Shown piece after piece: positions 9,004 to 17,147 of a stretch of DNA of 47,530 nt. Both the position numbers and the translations under genes were made by a program. This stretch comes from Planctomycetota bacterium. GTDB taxonomy: Bacteria > Planctomycetota > Phycisphaerae > UBA1845. Location of the stretch: contig JAUWWQ010000032.1 of the NCBI GenBank assembly GCA_030616775.1, forward strand, positions 1 to 47,530. Direction: 5' to 3'. A model generated the notes under the pieces. That model was not told where the DNA came from, did no database searches, and was given only the letters and a program-made list of their open reading frames with translations. Numbering within the stretch: the first letter of the stretch is position 1; each line of letters opens with the position of its first letter.

Positions 9004-10026
9004 ATGCGCCCAGACGTCAAACTCGGGATCGTCATTTCCATGGTCGTTGTTCTGGTGGCGGGAACCTATTATCTCTATCGTGACAAGGGAGAGACACCGA
9101 TCCGGTTCGCAGCAGGTCCGGAGTCTCCGTCCGATCCGGCAGCGGGGGCAGAGGGCGCCCAAGGTATGCGGCCGGACCCTGATAGGGCAGAGCCCCTGGG
9201 ATCGGGGCAGGGCGTCACCGAGCCCGGTGGGCGAATGGCAGACCGGGGATCGACGCCACCGCGGACTCAGGCCGGGAGGCCGACCGGGGACTCGAAGGCC
9301 AAGCGAACCGCTACTTCCACCGATGTTCCCGGGACCACGGGTAAGGAGGAACCAGGTACGCGTCCCGCCCGCAGGCGGGAGACTTCCGCCCGCCAACCCC
9401 AACTGGCTGGTGGTACACCTGATCGGACTGGCAAAGGTAAGGGTGCGACGGGTGATCGTCCGGCGTCTTCCGTGGCGGTTGCCCGGCTGGATCGTGCCGT
9501 GCAGCGGAAGTCTGCCGGTCAAGCGCCACCTTCGGCAACGCGATCCAGGCGGCCGGTGCCCCTGGCCGCAGCAAGACACCAGGCCGGCGACGACATGGGG
9601 CATCGCCGGACGATCGAGCGCGAGGCTGCGGTTGAAACGCACCGCGTACAACCTGGTGACACGTTCTCGTCATTGGCCGAGCGATATTACGGCAGTGCGA
9701 AGCTCACTGGCTTTCTGATCGGCAGCAACCCACACATCAGTGATCCGAATCGGCTTCGTGTTGGCACTGTTGTGAAGATTCCACCGCGACCCTTTGGCAA
9801 AACGTTGCGGCAACCGGCGGCAACAGGACCGTCGGCAGTGACATCCGCAGGAGGCGAACGCCGAACTTATCGGGTGCAGTCCGGGGACAGTTTCTACGCC
9901 ATCGCGCGGGACGTGCTGGGTGATCCAGCGCGATGGAAAGAACTGTACGATCTGAACAAGGAGCTTGTCCACGGCGATCCGACTCGTCTGCAGGTCGGTC
10001 AAGTTGTTGTCCTACCTAATCCGTAA
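9004..10026 (+). CDS. Membrane-anchored protein with two LysM domains
   Basis: A 340-residue protein. Residues 7-25 form one hydrophobic segment, an uncleaved signal anchor, so the rest is periplasmic. Residues 30-205 are a Pro/Gly/Arg-rich, probably disordered linker. Two LysM modules follow: about 212-261 (HRVQPGDTFSSLAERYYGS ... VGTVVKIPP) and about 285-339 (YRVQSGDSFYAIARDVLGD ... VGQVVVLP). LysM binds N-acetylglucosamine polymers such as peptidoglycan. The protein may tether the inner membrane to the wall or mark a site of envelope assembly. No catalytic domain is present. AAAGGAG five bases before the ATG supports the start. The linker contains one of the TCCCG/CGGGA palindromes (9363-9380) translated in frame, which suggests the linker tolerates insertions. 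Confidence 0.85.
   Translation: MRPDVKLGIVISMVVVLVAGTYYLYRDKGETPIRFAAGPESPSDPAAGAEGAQGMRPDPDRAEPLGSGQGVTEPGGRMADRGSTPPRTQAGRPTGDSKAKRTATSTDVPGTTGKEEPGTRPARRRETSARQPQLAGGTPDRTGKGKGATGDRPASSVAVARLDRAVQRKSAGQAPPSATRSRRPVPLAAARHQAGDDMGHRRTIEREAAVETHRVQPGDTFSSLAERYYGSAKLTGFLIGSNPHISDPNRLRVGTVVKIPPRPFGKTLRQPAATGPSAVTSAGGERRTYRVQSGDSFYAIARDVLGDPARWKELYDLNKELVHGDPTRLQVGQVVVLPNP
9363..9380. repeat. TCCCG/CGGGA palindrome inside the LysM linker
   Basis: TCCCGCC-CGCA-GGCGGGA, 7-bp arms with a four-base loop. Same build as the palindromes at 10298, 36536, 37630 and 47133. Confidence 0.5.
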
Positions 10027-10638
10027 GGGCGTCGGCGGTTCCTCGAGTTGCGACTCACGACAGAGCACCGTTGGCTGATCCAAAAGAGCAGTGTGTTTCT
10101 GCATTGTTCTGGCGAAAGTGCTGCTTAACGAGAGGCGTAGGTATAGGAGACGCTGGACGAGCTGTCAAAGTGACACTTGCCAGGCATTTCCTGGTGGAGT
10201 GGAAGATTTCGACATCCTAGTACCGTGTTTCATAAAAAACGCGACCATCATCGCTGGACCGAGAATCCCTTCTCGGTCCTCCGGCAGGTGCCGAGAATCC
10301 CGATGCATATCGGGACTCGGCACAGTGTATAATTGTATTACTTGTGAAACACGGTACTAGAATCTACCGCTCGACGGAGCGTGTGACTGCCAGAAGGTTG
10401 CCGGGTCGCACCGACTACTTCGTACATCTCCCCCTACCTGAACTTGGGAACAACCAGCCAATTTCTCAGGTTGGCTTATGGGGCTCAAGGTGAACGCTTG
10501 CCATAGGTAAGCACAGTAGGATTGACCGAGTGCCGATGAATCGACCGCAGATGTAGGCATCACTGTCGGGGGCGGACGGCTAGCGCGAACGACACCGGTA
10601 CGTAAGTGCTATCGGACTGTCGGTTGATCTGAAGACCC
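10027..10638. other. 612-bp intergenic region holding a MITE-like element
   Basis: The middle is occupied by the dispersed element at 10217-10360. Flanks 10027-10216 and 10361-10638 have no recognisable gene. Short open frames there lack family features and ribosome binding sites. Confidence 0.5.
10217..10360 (+). mobile_element. MITE-like element, complete copy (144 bp)
   Basis: Bounded by near-perfect 19-bp inverted repeats: CTAGTACCGTGTTTCATAA at 10217-10235 and TTGTGAAACACGGTACTAG at 10342-10360, with one mismatch between arms. Inside are two hairpins: 10256-10279 (arms GGACCGAGAA/TTCTCGGTCC, loop TCCC) and about 10289-10324 (outer arms GTGCCGAG/CTCGGCAC, inner TCCCGAT/ATCGGGA). A homologous copy lies in reverse orientation at 44947-45085 and a remnant at 1893-1965. 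It has no ORF, so any movement would depend on a transposase elsewhere. CTAG at both ends may be part of the repeat or a target duplication. A TATAAT box at 10328-10333 points rightwards, without a good -35 box. Confidence 0.75.
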
Positions 10639-11241
10639 ATGCGATCGAACAAGACGAACAAGACCGTCCTGACGACGGGAGAGGTTGCGAAGATCTGCAA
10701 TGTCGCTCCGCGCACCGTGTCAAAGTGGTTCGACGCGGGTCACTTGCGTGGTTACCGAATCCCGGGCAGCAAAGATCGCCGCATTCCGCTAGAGCATCTG
10801 GTGCGTTTCATGCGGGTGCATGGGATTCCGCTCAACGGTTTGGACAGCGGGGCCACGCGGGTTCTGGTGTTTGATGTCGACCAGGCCCTGTGTGGGGCCA
10901 TTCATGCGGCTCTTACCGAGCACGGTGGGTACGAGGTGAGGACGGCAGGCTCGGCGCTGGAGGCCGGAGCAGCCGCCCAAGAGATCAAGCCGCACGTCGT
11001 CATCGTTGACGTCACGCTCTCCGAGATAATCCCCAAAGCGCTCAGTCGTTTCATACGTTCGCTGGCCGGTGCGGAGCCGACCTGCTTGCTGGGAGTGGCC
11101 CGCAAGCTGACGGATGCACAAGGCCAGGCGCTGCTGCAGGCGGGGTTTGACGGATATCTCAGCAAACCCTTCGAGGTACGCTCGCTCATTCAGTTGATCG
11201 TAGAAAAAACGCGGCTGGGCGCCGCCCAAGAACACGCATAG
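10639..11241 (+). CDS. HTH protein with C-terminal receiver-like domain
   Basis: A 200-residue cytoplasmic regulator. Residues about 10-58 form an excisionase/MerR-type helix-turn-helix (LTTGEVAKICNVAPRTVSKW, then GYRIPGSKDRRIPLEHLVRFM). Residues about 72-192 resemble a response-regulator receiver: VLVFDVDQ for the acidic pocket, VVIVDVTL with the likely phospho-acceptor Asp, and GYLSKPFE with the conserved Lys. The usual Thr/Ser strand reads LLGVARK, so phosphorelay switching may be altered. The order HTH-receiver is the reverse of classical response regulators. No histidine kinase is adjacent. The target is unknown; the downstream neighbour is cytidylate kinase. The start ATG has only a weak GAAG ahead of it. 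Confidence 0.75.
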   Translation: MRSNKTNKTVLTTGEVAKICNVAPRTVSKWFDAGHLRGYRIPGSKDRRIPLEHLVRFMRVHGIPLNGLDSGATRVLVFDVDQALCGAIHAALTEHGGYEVRTAGSALEAGAAAQEIKPHVVIVDVTLSEIIPKALSRFIRSLAGAEPTCLLGVARKLTDAQGQALLQAGFDGYLSKPFEVRSLIQLIVEKTRLGAAQEHA

Positions 11242-11497
11242 CGCCCCTCGCGCCGCTGCCCTGCATCCCCCCCTCTGCACACTCCGCGTGACACCCGGTG
11301 GCTTTTCAAATCCCTGCGTTAGGCTATCATCGGAATCAGCGCATGTGTGCCTGTGGAAAAGGGCAAGCTCACCGAAACACGGTTGCGGGCGAAATGGCAA
11401 GCGGCGGGTGTGAGGACTGGTACTGGCTGGTAAGACTGCGTTCGGGTATGTCGCGTCAAGCGCAATCAGCGGTGCAAGTCTTTTTGATGATGATCAA

Positions 11498-12178
11498 ATG
11501 ATAATCACTATCGATGGTCCAGCCGGTTCCGGAAAATCCACTGCGGCACGGAAGTTGGCCGCGCGTCTGGAGATTGCCTACCTGGACACCGGTGCCATGT
11601 ACCGGGCTGTTGCCTATGCCGGGCTGCAGCGCGGTGTCGACTTCCAAGACGACGAAGCTCTGCTGCGACTAGCGAAGTCGATAAAGCTGGAGCTGGACTG
11701 CGGTCCCACGCATACCCGCGTCAGGGTCGATGGGCGCGACGTAAGCGAGGCCATCCGGACCATGGCGGTCAACGAGGTTACGCCGTACATCGCCCGGCAC
11801 ACCGCGATTCGCGAGCTGTTGGTCAAGCGGCAACGAGATATCGGTCGTGCGCTGGGCTCATTCGTAAGCGAGGGCCGGGATCAGGGGACTGTGGTGTTCC
11901 CGGGCGCGGATGTGAGATTCGTGCTCGAAGCGTCATTGGACAAGCGGGCTTGGCGCCGCGCCCAAGAGATGCTTGCAGACGGTGAAGATGTAGATATTAC
12001 AGAAGTAGTGGACAATCTGCGGGCTCGCGACGAGGTCGATGCCAAGCAGTGGGAGCCACTCCTTGCCCTTGGAGAAGCCGTGATCATCGATACCACCGAT
12101 TTGGCCATCGCCGAAGTCGTCGATCGGATGGTCGAGGCGGTGAGGGCGGTCAGGTCGAAGAAGGCGGACCCTGGCTAG
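11498..12178 (+). CDS. cmk: Cytidylate (CMP/dCMP) kinase
   Basis: Transfers phosphate from ATP to CMP or dCMP in pyrimidine salvage and RNA/phospholipid precursor supply; cytoplasmic. The P-loop GPAGSGKS is at residues 7-14. LDTGAMYRA (about 28-36) and EGRDQGTVVFP (about 127-137) are the substrate-binding signatures; the common form is EGRDIGTVVFP, so Ile is replaced by Gln. The RAWRRAQEM segment of the lid and the C-terminal VDRMVEAV helix fit. At 226 residues it is full length for the short bacterial form. No good Shine-Dalgarno precedes the ATG. A 67-codon open frame (11298-11501) ends with a 4-base ATGA overlap here, but has no recognisable content. The 256 bp upstream of cmk otherwise look non-coding. 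Confidence 0.95.
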   Translation: MIITIDGPAGSGKSTAARKLAARLEIAYLDTGAMYRAVAYAGLQRGVDFQDDEALLRLAKSIKLELDCGPTHTRVRVDGRDVSEAIRTMAVNEVTPYIARHTAIRELLVKRQRDIGRALGSFVSEGRDQGTVVFPGADVRFVLEASLDKRAWRRAQEMLADGEDVDITEVVDNLRARDEVDAKQWEPLLALGEAVIIDTTDLAIAEVVDRMVEAVRAVRSKKADPG

Positions 12179-12651
12179 AAACAAGCGGGGCTGCTGTCCG
12201 GGGCCGCATCTGTTGCGGACTGGTGACGATCGTGCCTCCATAGGATCCCCTTGTACCCCGTTCACCCCGTTCTACGGGGCATATCTCGCCCATTGCGGCG
12301 TGGTATCGTAGGTCTGCGGCACACGTCCGGTCATATGCGCACGCTGCAATCACGAAGGGGTCTGGGGTGTAAAAAACGACGTGTATGGGGTGTGGGTTTG
12401 CGCGCCGAGAACGCTGCTCACCACCGTGTATGGAGCGACGTGATTTGACGATGCTATTCGACCGGGCTACGGTAAGCCGCGGAAGAGTCATTCTTCGTCA
12501 AAGACATGGGAAGGTGCCTTCGGCCATGGATGGTCTGATCGTTTCGTCGCTTCTTCATCACAACGCTCGGTTGTTCTCACTGGATAGGCGCGCATGGTTT
12601 GGGAAGGCCATTGAACTCGGGGCTGGACCCTGGTTTTTGTGGACGTAGCTC
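12179..12651. other. 473-bp intergenic region upstream of the T2SS operon
   Basis: No gene recognised and no gspE remnant found. It contains a possible promoter at 12445-12473. The open frame 12385-12648 has composition and residues unlike any family I know. Confidence 0.45.
12445..12473 (+). promoter_or_regulatory. Weak candidate promoter for the T2SS operon
   Basis: TTGACG (12445-12450), 17 bp, TACGGT (12468-12473), about 180 bp before gspF. The -35 box is strong and the -10 box poor. Proposed mainly because no other match precedes the operon. Confidence 0.3.
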
Positions 12652-13851
12652 ATGCCGAGCTTTACCTACAGAGCGGTCAGTGAAGCGGGCAAGCCGGTCG
12701 CCGGCGTGTTGACGGCCGAGAATTACCAGGTTGCCCTGCGCCTGCTCGATGAACAAGCGCTTTATCCGATCAAGGTGACGGAAGGGATTGAAGAGAGCAG
12801 ACTTCCGTTTTACGGCCGGCGCCGGGTCAGACCCCGGCACCTTACGACGTTCTACAGCCAGCTTGCCGATCTGCTTGAAGCCGGTGTCCCGATGCTGCGC
12901 TCGCTTGACGTGCTCTCGGGGAAGGGTTCGCAAGGCACACTTACTCAAGTGGTCAAGGACTTGCGCGAGAGCGTTGCCGGCGGTATGTCCTTGGGTGACG
13001 CGATGGGCAAGCACCCCCGTGTGTTCTCACCGCTACATGCGTCGATGGTTCGCGCGGGCGAGCAGGGTGGATTCTTGGAGGAGGTGCTGCAACGAATCGC
13101 GATCTTTTCAGAAAAGCAGGATGAGCTTCGCAACAAGGTTGTCGGAGCGATGATCTACCCGACGATTCTGGTTTTCGTCGGCAGCGCCGTGGTCGTCCTG
13201 CTCATGGTTGTTGTGGTTCCCAAGATCCGGCAGTATCTGCGTCCTGAGACGTTCAATGCTTTGACCGTTGCGGTCTTTGCGGTGTGTGATCTGCTCAAGG
13301 ACCACTATATCGCCGTCATTCTGGCGCTTTTGGCTGTCATTCTCGCCGTCTCCTCGATCCTCAAGACCAAGTGGGGTCAGCGGGCCTTCGAGCTGTTCAA
13401 GCTGAAAGCGCCGGTGCTCGGCGGCGTGCTGACCATGGTGGCCATCTGCCGGTTCTGCCGGATTCTCGGCACCATGTTGCGCAACGGGGTGCCAATCCTC
13501 CAGGCGCTGAGGATATCCAAGGACTCAGCCGGGAATGCGATCCTGGCGGAGGTCATTGAAGACGCGGGTGACAGTGTCAGGAAGGGGGCTGCGCTGTCCA
13601 CACCGTTGGGTGAATGCGGGCTGTTTCCGCCGGCAATCGTGGACATGATCGCGGTAGCGGAGGAGGCCAACAACTTAGAGACGGTGCTTGTGCAGATAGC
13701 GGATACCAACGAAGCCCGGACGGCGCGTTCCATTGATCTGGCGGTTCGGATTCTGGAGCCGATTCTGCTGGCAATGATGGCGGGAGTGGTCTTCTGTATA
13801 GCCGTTGCCCTGCTCCTGCCGATTCTGACGATGGGAACGGCGATCCAGTAA
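12652..13851 (+). CDS. gspF: Type II secretion inner-membrane platform protein GspF
   Basis: A 399-residue polytopic protein that links the cytoplasmic ATPase to pseudopilus assembly. The N-terminus MPSFTYRAVSEAGKPVAGVL is typical of GspF/PilC. Two T2SSF domains are visible. The first runs from about residue 60 (LTTFYSQLADLLEAGVPMLR ... EEVLQRIAIFSEKQDELRNK) to the first membrane helix at about 168-190. The second runs from about 265 (CRFCRILGTMLRNGVPILQA ...) to a final helix near 372-395. A middle hydrophobic helix lies near 217-232. Length is the normal family length. It is the first gene of the T2SS cluster here and is followed 89 bp later by gspG. The ATPase gene gspE, often adjacent, is missing. 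Confidence 0.93.
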   Translation: MPSFTYRAVSEAGKPVAGVLTAENYQVALRLLDEQALYPIKVTEGIEESRLPFYGRRRVRPRHLTTFYSQLADLLEAGVPMLRSLDVLSGKGSQGTLTQVVKDLRESVAGGMSLGDAMGKHPRVFSPLHASMVRAGEQGGFLEEVLQRIAIFSEKQDELRNKVVGAMIYPTILVFVGSAVVVLLMVVVVPKIRQYLRPETFNALTVAVFAVCDLLKDHYIAVILALLAVILAVSSILKTKWGQRAFELFKLKAPVLGGVLTMVAICRFCRILGTMLRNGVPILQALRISKDSAGNAILAEVIEDAGDSVRKGAALSTPLGECGLFPPAIVDMIAVAEEANNLETVLVQIADTNEARTARSIDLAVRILEPILLAMMAGVVFCIAVALLLPILTMGTAIQ

Positions 13852-13940
13852 GAGCCGTGGGTAAGACCGGCGTTGCAGAAAGAGTTGTGTTGTCTAGACG
13901 TTCTCGAGAGGTCGAGACCTCCTTGCTTTGGAGAAGTGTG

Positions 13941-14402
13941 ATGAGGCGGATGAATCAACGAAAAAGGTCAGCGTTCACGCTGATGGAAGTGCTGCTGGTC
14001 GCGGGGATTCTCGCCCTGCTGGCGGCGTTTGCGATCCCCAGATTGTTTCAGATGGCTGAGGATGCAAAGATCAATATCTGCAAAGCCGAGATCGGACGGA
14101 ACGGGCCGATCGCCAAGGCGCTGAAGAGCTACAAGTGGGACATGGGCAAGTTCCCCGACACCGACGAGGGTTTGGCCGCCCTGTACCAATCCAAGAAAGA
14201 GGTGGATGATGAGCGCTACAAGGGCCCTTACCTGGAAGGTGCCTTCGAGGAGTTGAAGGATCCCTGGGCCAACGCCTATGAGTACCGGTCGCCGGGTGAG
14301 TTCAACGAGGAGGAGTACGACCTGTGGAGTTGGGGCCCGCTCATGGAGGACGACGGCGGGAAGGAAGGCAGCGACGACATCAAGAACTGGATCGAGAAGT
14401 AG
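13941..14402 (+). CDS. gspG: Major pseudopilin GspG
   Basis: Main subunit of the periplasmic pseudopilus. The start at 13941 is chosen because GGAGAAG (13930-13936) sits at proper spacing and the preceding residues of the open frame do not fit a prepilin leader. The short leader ends ...RKRSA before FTLMEVLLVAGILALLAAFAIP, with Ala in place of the usual Gly before the cleavage site and Glu at +5. Downstream are hallmark GspG elements: FPDTDEGLAALYQ, DPWANAYEYRSPGEFN and a C-terminal DDIKNW, involved in calcium binding in the family. The product has 153 residues, normal length. The C-terminal half is notably acidic, like the other pseudopilins here. Confidence 0.93.
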   Translation: MRRMNQRKRSAFTLMEVLLVAGILALLAAFAIPRLFQMAEDAKINICKAEIGRNGPIAKALKSYKWDMGKFPDTDEGLAALYQSKKEVDDERYKGPYLEGAFEELKDPWANAYEYRSPGEFNEEEYDLWSWGPLMEDDGGKEGSDDIKNWIEK

Positions 14403-14419
14403 ACCGGCAGCACCAGCAT

Positions 14420-14515
14420 CTGAGCCGGCTTTAGCCTGCGCGGCGCACCGCGCGGGTTAAAACCGTGGTTCGTAGAGTGGGTCGGCCGTGCGAGTTAAAA
14501 CCCGCGGGTCACCGG
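14420..14515. repeat. Hairpin and short direct repeats between gspG and gspH
   Basis: CCTGCGCGG (14435-14443) pairs with CCGCGCGGG (14448-14456), leaving a CGCA loop and one G-T pair. GGGTTAAAACC and GAGTTAAAACCC repeat after it, about 38 bp apart. This may be a REP-like intergenic repeat that tunes gspG versus downstream levels by protecting the 3' end. There is no T-run, so a terminator is unlikely. Confidence 0.45.
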
Positions 14516-14557
14516 TCTGTGGGGGCAAAGACGAGAACGTGCGATTCGTGATGAACC

Positions 14558-15370
14558 ATGGCACCTGCTCCGTTACATAACCGGCGTGCGTTTACGCTGC
14601 TCGAGGTGTCTCTGGTGGTCGGCCTCCTGCTGCTCATTACCGCGATGGTGGTCCCGAACTTTATCCGCCAGATCAAAGCCGATGAGATCGCCCGATCGGC
14701 GAAACAGCTTCGATCGTTTATCACGCTGGTTCGGGCCAATGCGGCTTTTGACGGCAGGCGATACCGGATTCGGTTTCCTGATGAGGATGAGTTGGACCCG
14801 CTGGGCGGTGACCGTCAGCCTTTGATCGAGCGCGAAGACGATCCCATTGAAGAGCCCAACGAGTTCAACCTGATCACGCTCCCCTGGGCTGTGGGCAAGA
14901 CACTACTGGGGGATGTGTGGTGTGCCGAGGTCCGTCTGGGGCGACCTACGATTGAAGAGATCAAGAAGCGACGTAAGCGTGTCGCCGAGCAAATCGATCG
15001 GGAGCTGGAGAAGGCCTTCAAGGACATCGATCCGCAGCGTCCGCCGCTGTATGTCGAGCCGGACGGGAGCAGCGAGTGGGCAGTGTTTATCCTCACCGAT
15101 GCCCCGCGCGATATCGAGCTGGATGAGCTGGAGGATTATCCCCGGGTGGAGCTGATCGTTGACGGGGCCACGGGGCTGGCATGGTTGCAGCGGCCTTTCT
15201 ACGAGGAGGAGTTGGATCTTTTCGAGGAGAAAGGCTGGCCGGCGGTGTTGCGGCAGGACCTCGTCGATCCGCGGGTGCTGACCGAGGACGATGTGCTGGA
15301 GATCCGCGAGATGCACGTGCAGGGACGTGAGGTCGAACTGAAGGGTCGCGAGCTCGAGGTGGAGCCATGA
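14558..15370 (+). CDS. gspH: Minor pseudopilin, GspH-like
   Basis: The 270-residue product starts with a short basic leader, then A-FTLLEVSLVVGLLLLITAMVVP, a prepilin N-terminus with Glu at +5. The first 75 residues (KQLRSFITLVRANAAFDGRRY RIRF) resemble GspH proteins, in which this region forms the start of the globular domain. The rest is longer than usual for GspH (about 170) and dominated by Glu/Asp/Arg, including a charged helix near residues 130-155. WAVFILTDAPRDIELDELED (about 172-191) suggests a beta-sheet core. The gene stop overlaps the next start (ATGA), so translation is probably coupled. Identity as H rather than another minor pseudopilin rests on order and the N-terminal domain. 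Confidence 0.8.
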   Translation: MAPAPLHNRRAFTLLEVSLVVGLLLLITAMVVPNFIRQIKADEIARSAKQLRSFITLVRANAAFDGRRYRIRFPDEDELDPLGGDRQPLIEREDDPIEEPNEFNLITLPWAVGKTLLGDVWCAEVRLGRPTIEEIKKRRKRVAEQIDRELEKAFKDIDPQRPPLYVEPDGSSEWAVFILTDAPRDIELDELEDYPRVELIVDGATGLAWLQRPFYEEELDLFEEKGWPAVLRQDLVDPRVLTEDDVLEIREMHVQGREVELKGRELEVEP

Positions 15371-16119
15371 AGTCTTCGGGTCCCATTTCGGCATTTAGGC
15401 GCGGACGGCGTCGGCACGGTTATGTACTGCTGGAGACCGTGGTGGCCACCGGACTGCTGGTCATCGGGCTTGCAGTGATCGGAGCGCAGGTGCAGGACTC
15501 GCAGACCTGCGTGCGAAAGATGCAGCGGCGCGTCCGGGCGATGATGCTTGCGGAGCGGCATCTCGCCATGTTGGACCTGGGGCTGGTGGAACTCGACTCC
15601 GTCGACGAGCTCGAGGAGGGGGATTTCGGGCCCAGGCACCCTGACTACGGCTGGTGGCTCACCACCGAGGACACCGCCATCGAGAACATTTATCTCTTGA
15701 GATTGGACATCCTGCACCATCTGCGCGAGGACGAGTACCGCGAGGATGACTTCGACTTCGACAACGCGGATACCCTCTACACGGTCTACGGCATGCGGGC
15801 GGCGCCGCAGCCGGTGGATTTCGGTGAGGATTTCGGGCTCACCGAAGATGAAGTGGTTGAGCTCGGTGAAAAGCTGAGCGAGCTGGGGATCGAGGGGATG
15901 GATCCGGAGGAGTTCGATCTGCGGATACTCGGCAAGCTCGATTTCGAGGAGCTGCTGGAGGCGCTTCCCTTGATCATGGATGCGTTCGGGTTGGAGCTAT
16001 CGGATATGGCCTCCACACTACCGCCGAATCTGCTCAGGCAGATCCAAGAGAGCGGTTTGCTCGATGAGGAGGCGGCGTCGGGGATGCTTGAAGGGCTTGG
16101 CGAGGATGAGGGGTCGTGA
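15367..16119 (+). CDS. gspI: Minor pseudopilin, GspI-like, with long acidic tail
   Basis: The prepilin sequence G-YVLLETVVATGLLVIGLAVI is at residues 18-38, with Glu at +5 and cleavage after Gly. The 20 residues after the helix (QDSQTCVRKMQRRVRAMMLA) resemble GspI, which seeds the pseudopilus tip with J and K. Ordinary GspI has about 125 residues; this one has 250. The extra C-terminal half, from about residue 140, is strongly acidic and predicted helical (LTEDEVVELGEKLSELGIEG, FEELLEALPLIMDAFGLELS) and I recognise no family in it. The 4-base overlap with gspH and overlap with gspJ place it firmly in the operon. Confidence 0.78.
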   Translation: MKSSGPISAFRRGRRRHGYVLLETVVATGLLVIGLAVIGAQVQDSQTCVRKMQRRVRAMMLAERHLAMLDLGLVELDSVDELEEGDFGPRHPDYGWWLTTEDTAIENIYLLRLDILHHLREDEYREDDFDFDNADTLYTVYGMRAAPQPVDFGEDFGLTEDEVVELGEKLSELGIEGMDPEEFDLRILGKLDFEELLEALPLIMDAFGLELSDMASTLPPNLLRQIQESGLLDEEAASGMLEGLGEDEGS

Positions 16120-17147
16120 TGCATTACCGCTCGTACAGTCACCGCCGATTGCGTTACGCACGTCCGGCAGTCACGTTGCTGGAGATTGTCTTGGCAATGG
16201 GCATTCTCGTCTTTGTCTCCTCTATGACCTACTGGTTTTACTCCTCCTCGTTGGAGACGAGTGAGGAGGGAACGGCAGCCGCGCAGAAGCTTCGGCTGAT
16301 GCGAGTGGTGCTGGACCGGATGGCCACGGAGATTCGCCAGGCGGCGGTCATTACAGTGGACAACCGCGTGGGCGTCCGCGGGGAAGCGGAGCGCATCTGG
16401 CTGTCCACCTACCGGGTGCCAAGGCAAGAGCACAGTAGAACAAGGATGCTGCTGGAGATGTCATCGGTCACGGACGAGCCGCCACCTGCGGAGTATGACT
16501 TGATGAAGGTGGAATACAGGATCGTTCGACACCCGGAGGTTCTCCACCAGGACGGCTACGAGTTCCCGTTGGGGCTCGCACGAGTGGAAACTCTGATTCC
16601 ACGACCCGACAGGGTGCAAACCGGCAAAGCCTTCGAGAAGGATGAACGAGATCTCGAAGAGGAGAATGAGGCCGAGGACGAGGGCGAAGACGAGCTTGAA
16701 AACGAGGTGGAAGAGCCGCTTCTTAACGGGGAACTCTCAGGAGACCAGGAAGAACGCGGCGACGTCAGCCTCGAGCCGGTGATTGAATGGGACGAGCTTT
16801 ACGCGCCGGAAATCCGGTATCTGCGGCTGTGCTATTACGACGGCCACAGATGGTGGGACACTTGGGAGGTGGCCGGCGAAAGTCCGTTGCCGCAGCTTGT
16901 GATGGTGACGATCGGTTTCGAGCCGCGTCCACCGTTTGGCGAGGAGTTCGGACTCGGTGAGGTCGCCGAGATCAATGAAGAGTTCTGTGAGTGTCTCAAC
17001 GAAGAGCCGGTGGATTGCGAGCCGCTGGCCCAGGACCAGTTTTCCACTGTGGTGCGCGTGCCGCAGTCCGACCCGCTGTTTCGTTCGCGCATCAGCCGCG
17101 AGACGCAGGCCCTGGTCCAGGAATTGAGCGGGGGGTTAGAAGAGTGA
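16119..17147 (+). CDS. gspJ: Minor pseudopilin, GspJ-like
   Basis: A-VTLLEIVLAMGILVFVSSMTYWF gives a prepilin N-terminus with Glu at +5. The following LRLMRVVLDRMATEIRQA is the GspJ-type helix continuation. The gene has 343 codons versus about 200 in typical GspJ. An acidic low-complexity insertion (EENEAEDEGEDELENEVEEP, about residues 180-200) explains part of the excess. The C-terminal strands (IRYLRLCYYDGHRWWDTWEV ... LPQLVMVTIGFEP) resemble the end of GspJ. I chose ATG 16119, which overlaps the gspI stop as TGATG, over the GTG three bases earlier. It overlaps gspK at its 3' end. Confidence 0.82.
   Translation: MHYRSYSHRRLRYARPAVTLLEIVLAMGILVFVSSMTYWFYSSSLETSEEGTAAAQKLRLMRVVLDRMATEIRQAAVITVDNRVGVRGEAERIWLSTYRVPRQEHSRTRMLLEMSSVTDEPPPAEYDLMKVEYRIVRHPEVLHQDGYEFPLGLARVETLIPRPDRVQTGKAFEKDERDLEEENEAEDEGEDELENEVEEPLLNGELSGDQEERGDVSLEPVIEWDELYAPEIRYLRLCYYDGHRWWDTWEVAGESPLPQLVMVTIGFEPRPPFGEEFGLGEVAEINEEFCECLNEEPVDCEPLAQDQFSTVVRVPQSDPLFRSRISRETQALVQELSGGLEE

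Noticed and set aside
10328-10333. Outward promoter in the MITE-like element
   Set aside because: TATAAT is present, but the sequence 17 bp upstream (GCATAT) is not a -35 box, and the other copy reads TATAGT.
11298-11501. 67-codon ORF ending with ATGA overlap at cmk
   Set aside because: The overlap looks like translational coupling, but the residues match nothing, the start is GTG without ribosome binding site, and most of the frame is unconvincing.
12385-12648. 87-codon ORF before gspF
   Set aside because: No ribosome binding site or protein family; contains the candidate promoter.
16991-17143. N-terminal extension of gspK
   Set aside because: Overlaps gspJ fully and lacks a leader; GTG 17144 yields a proper prepilin-like N-terminus.
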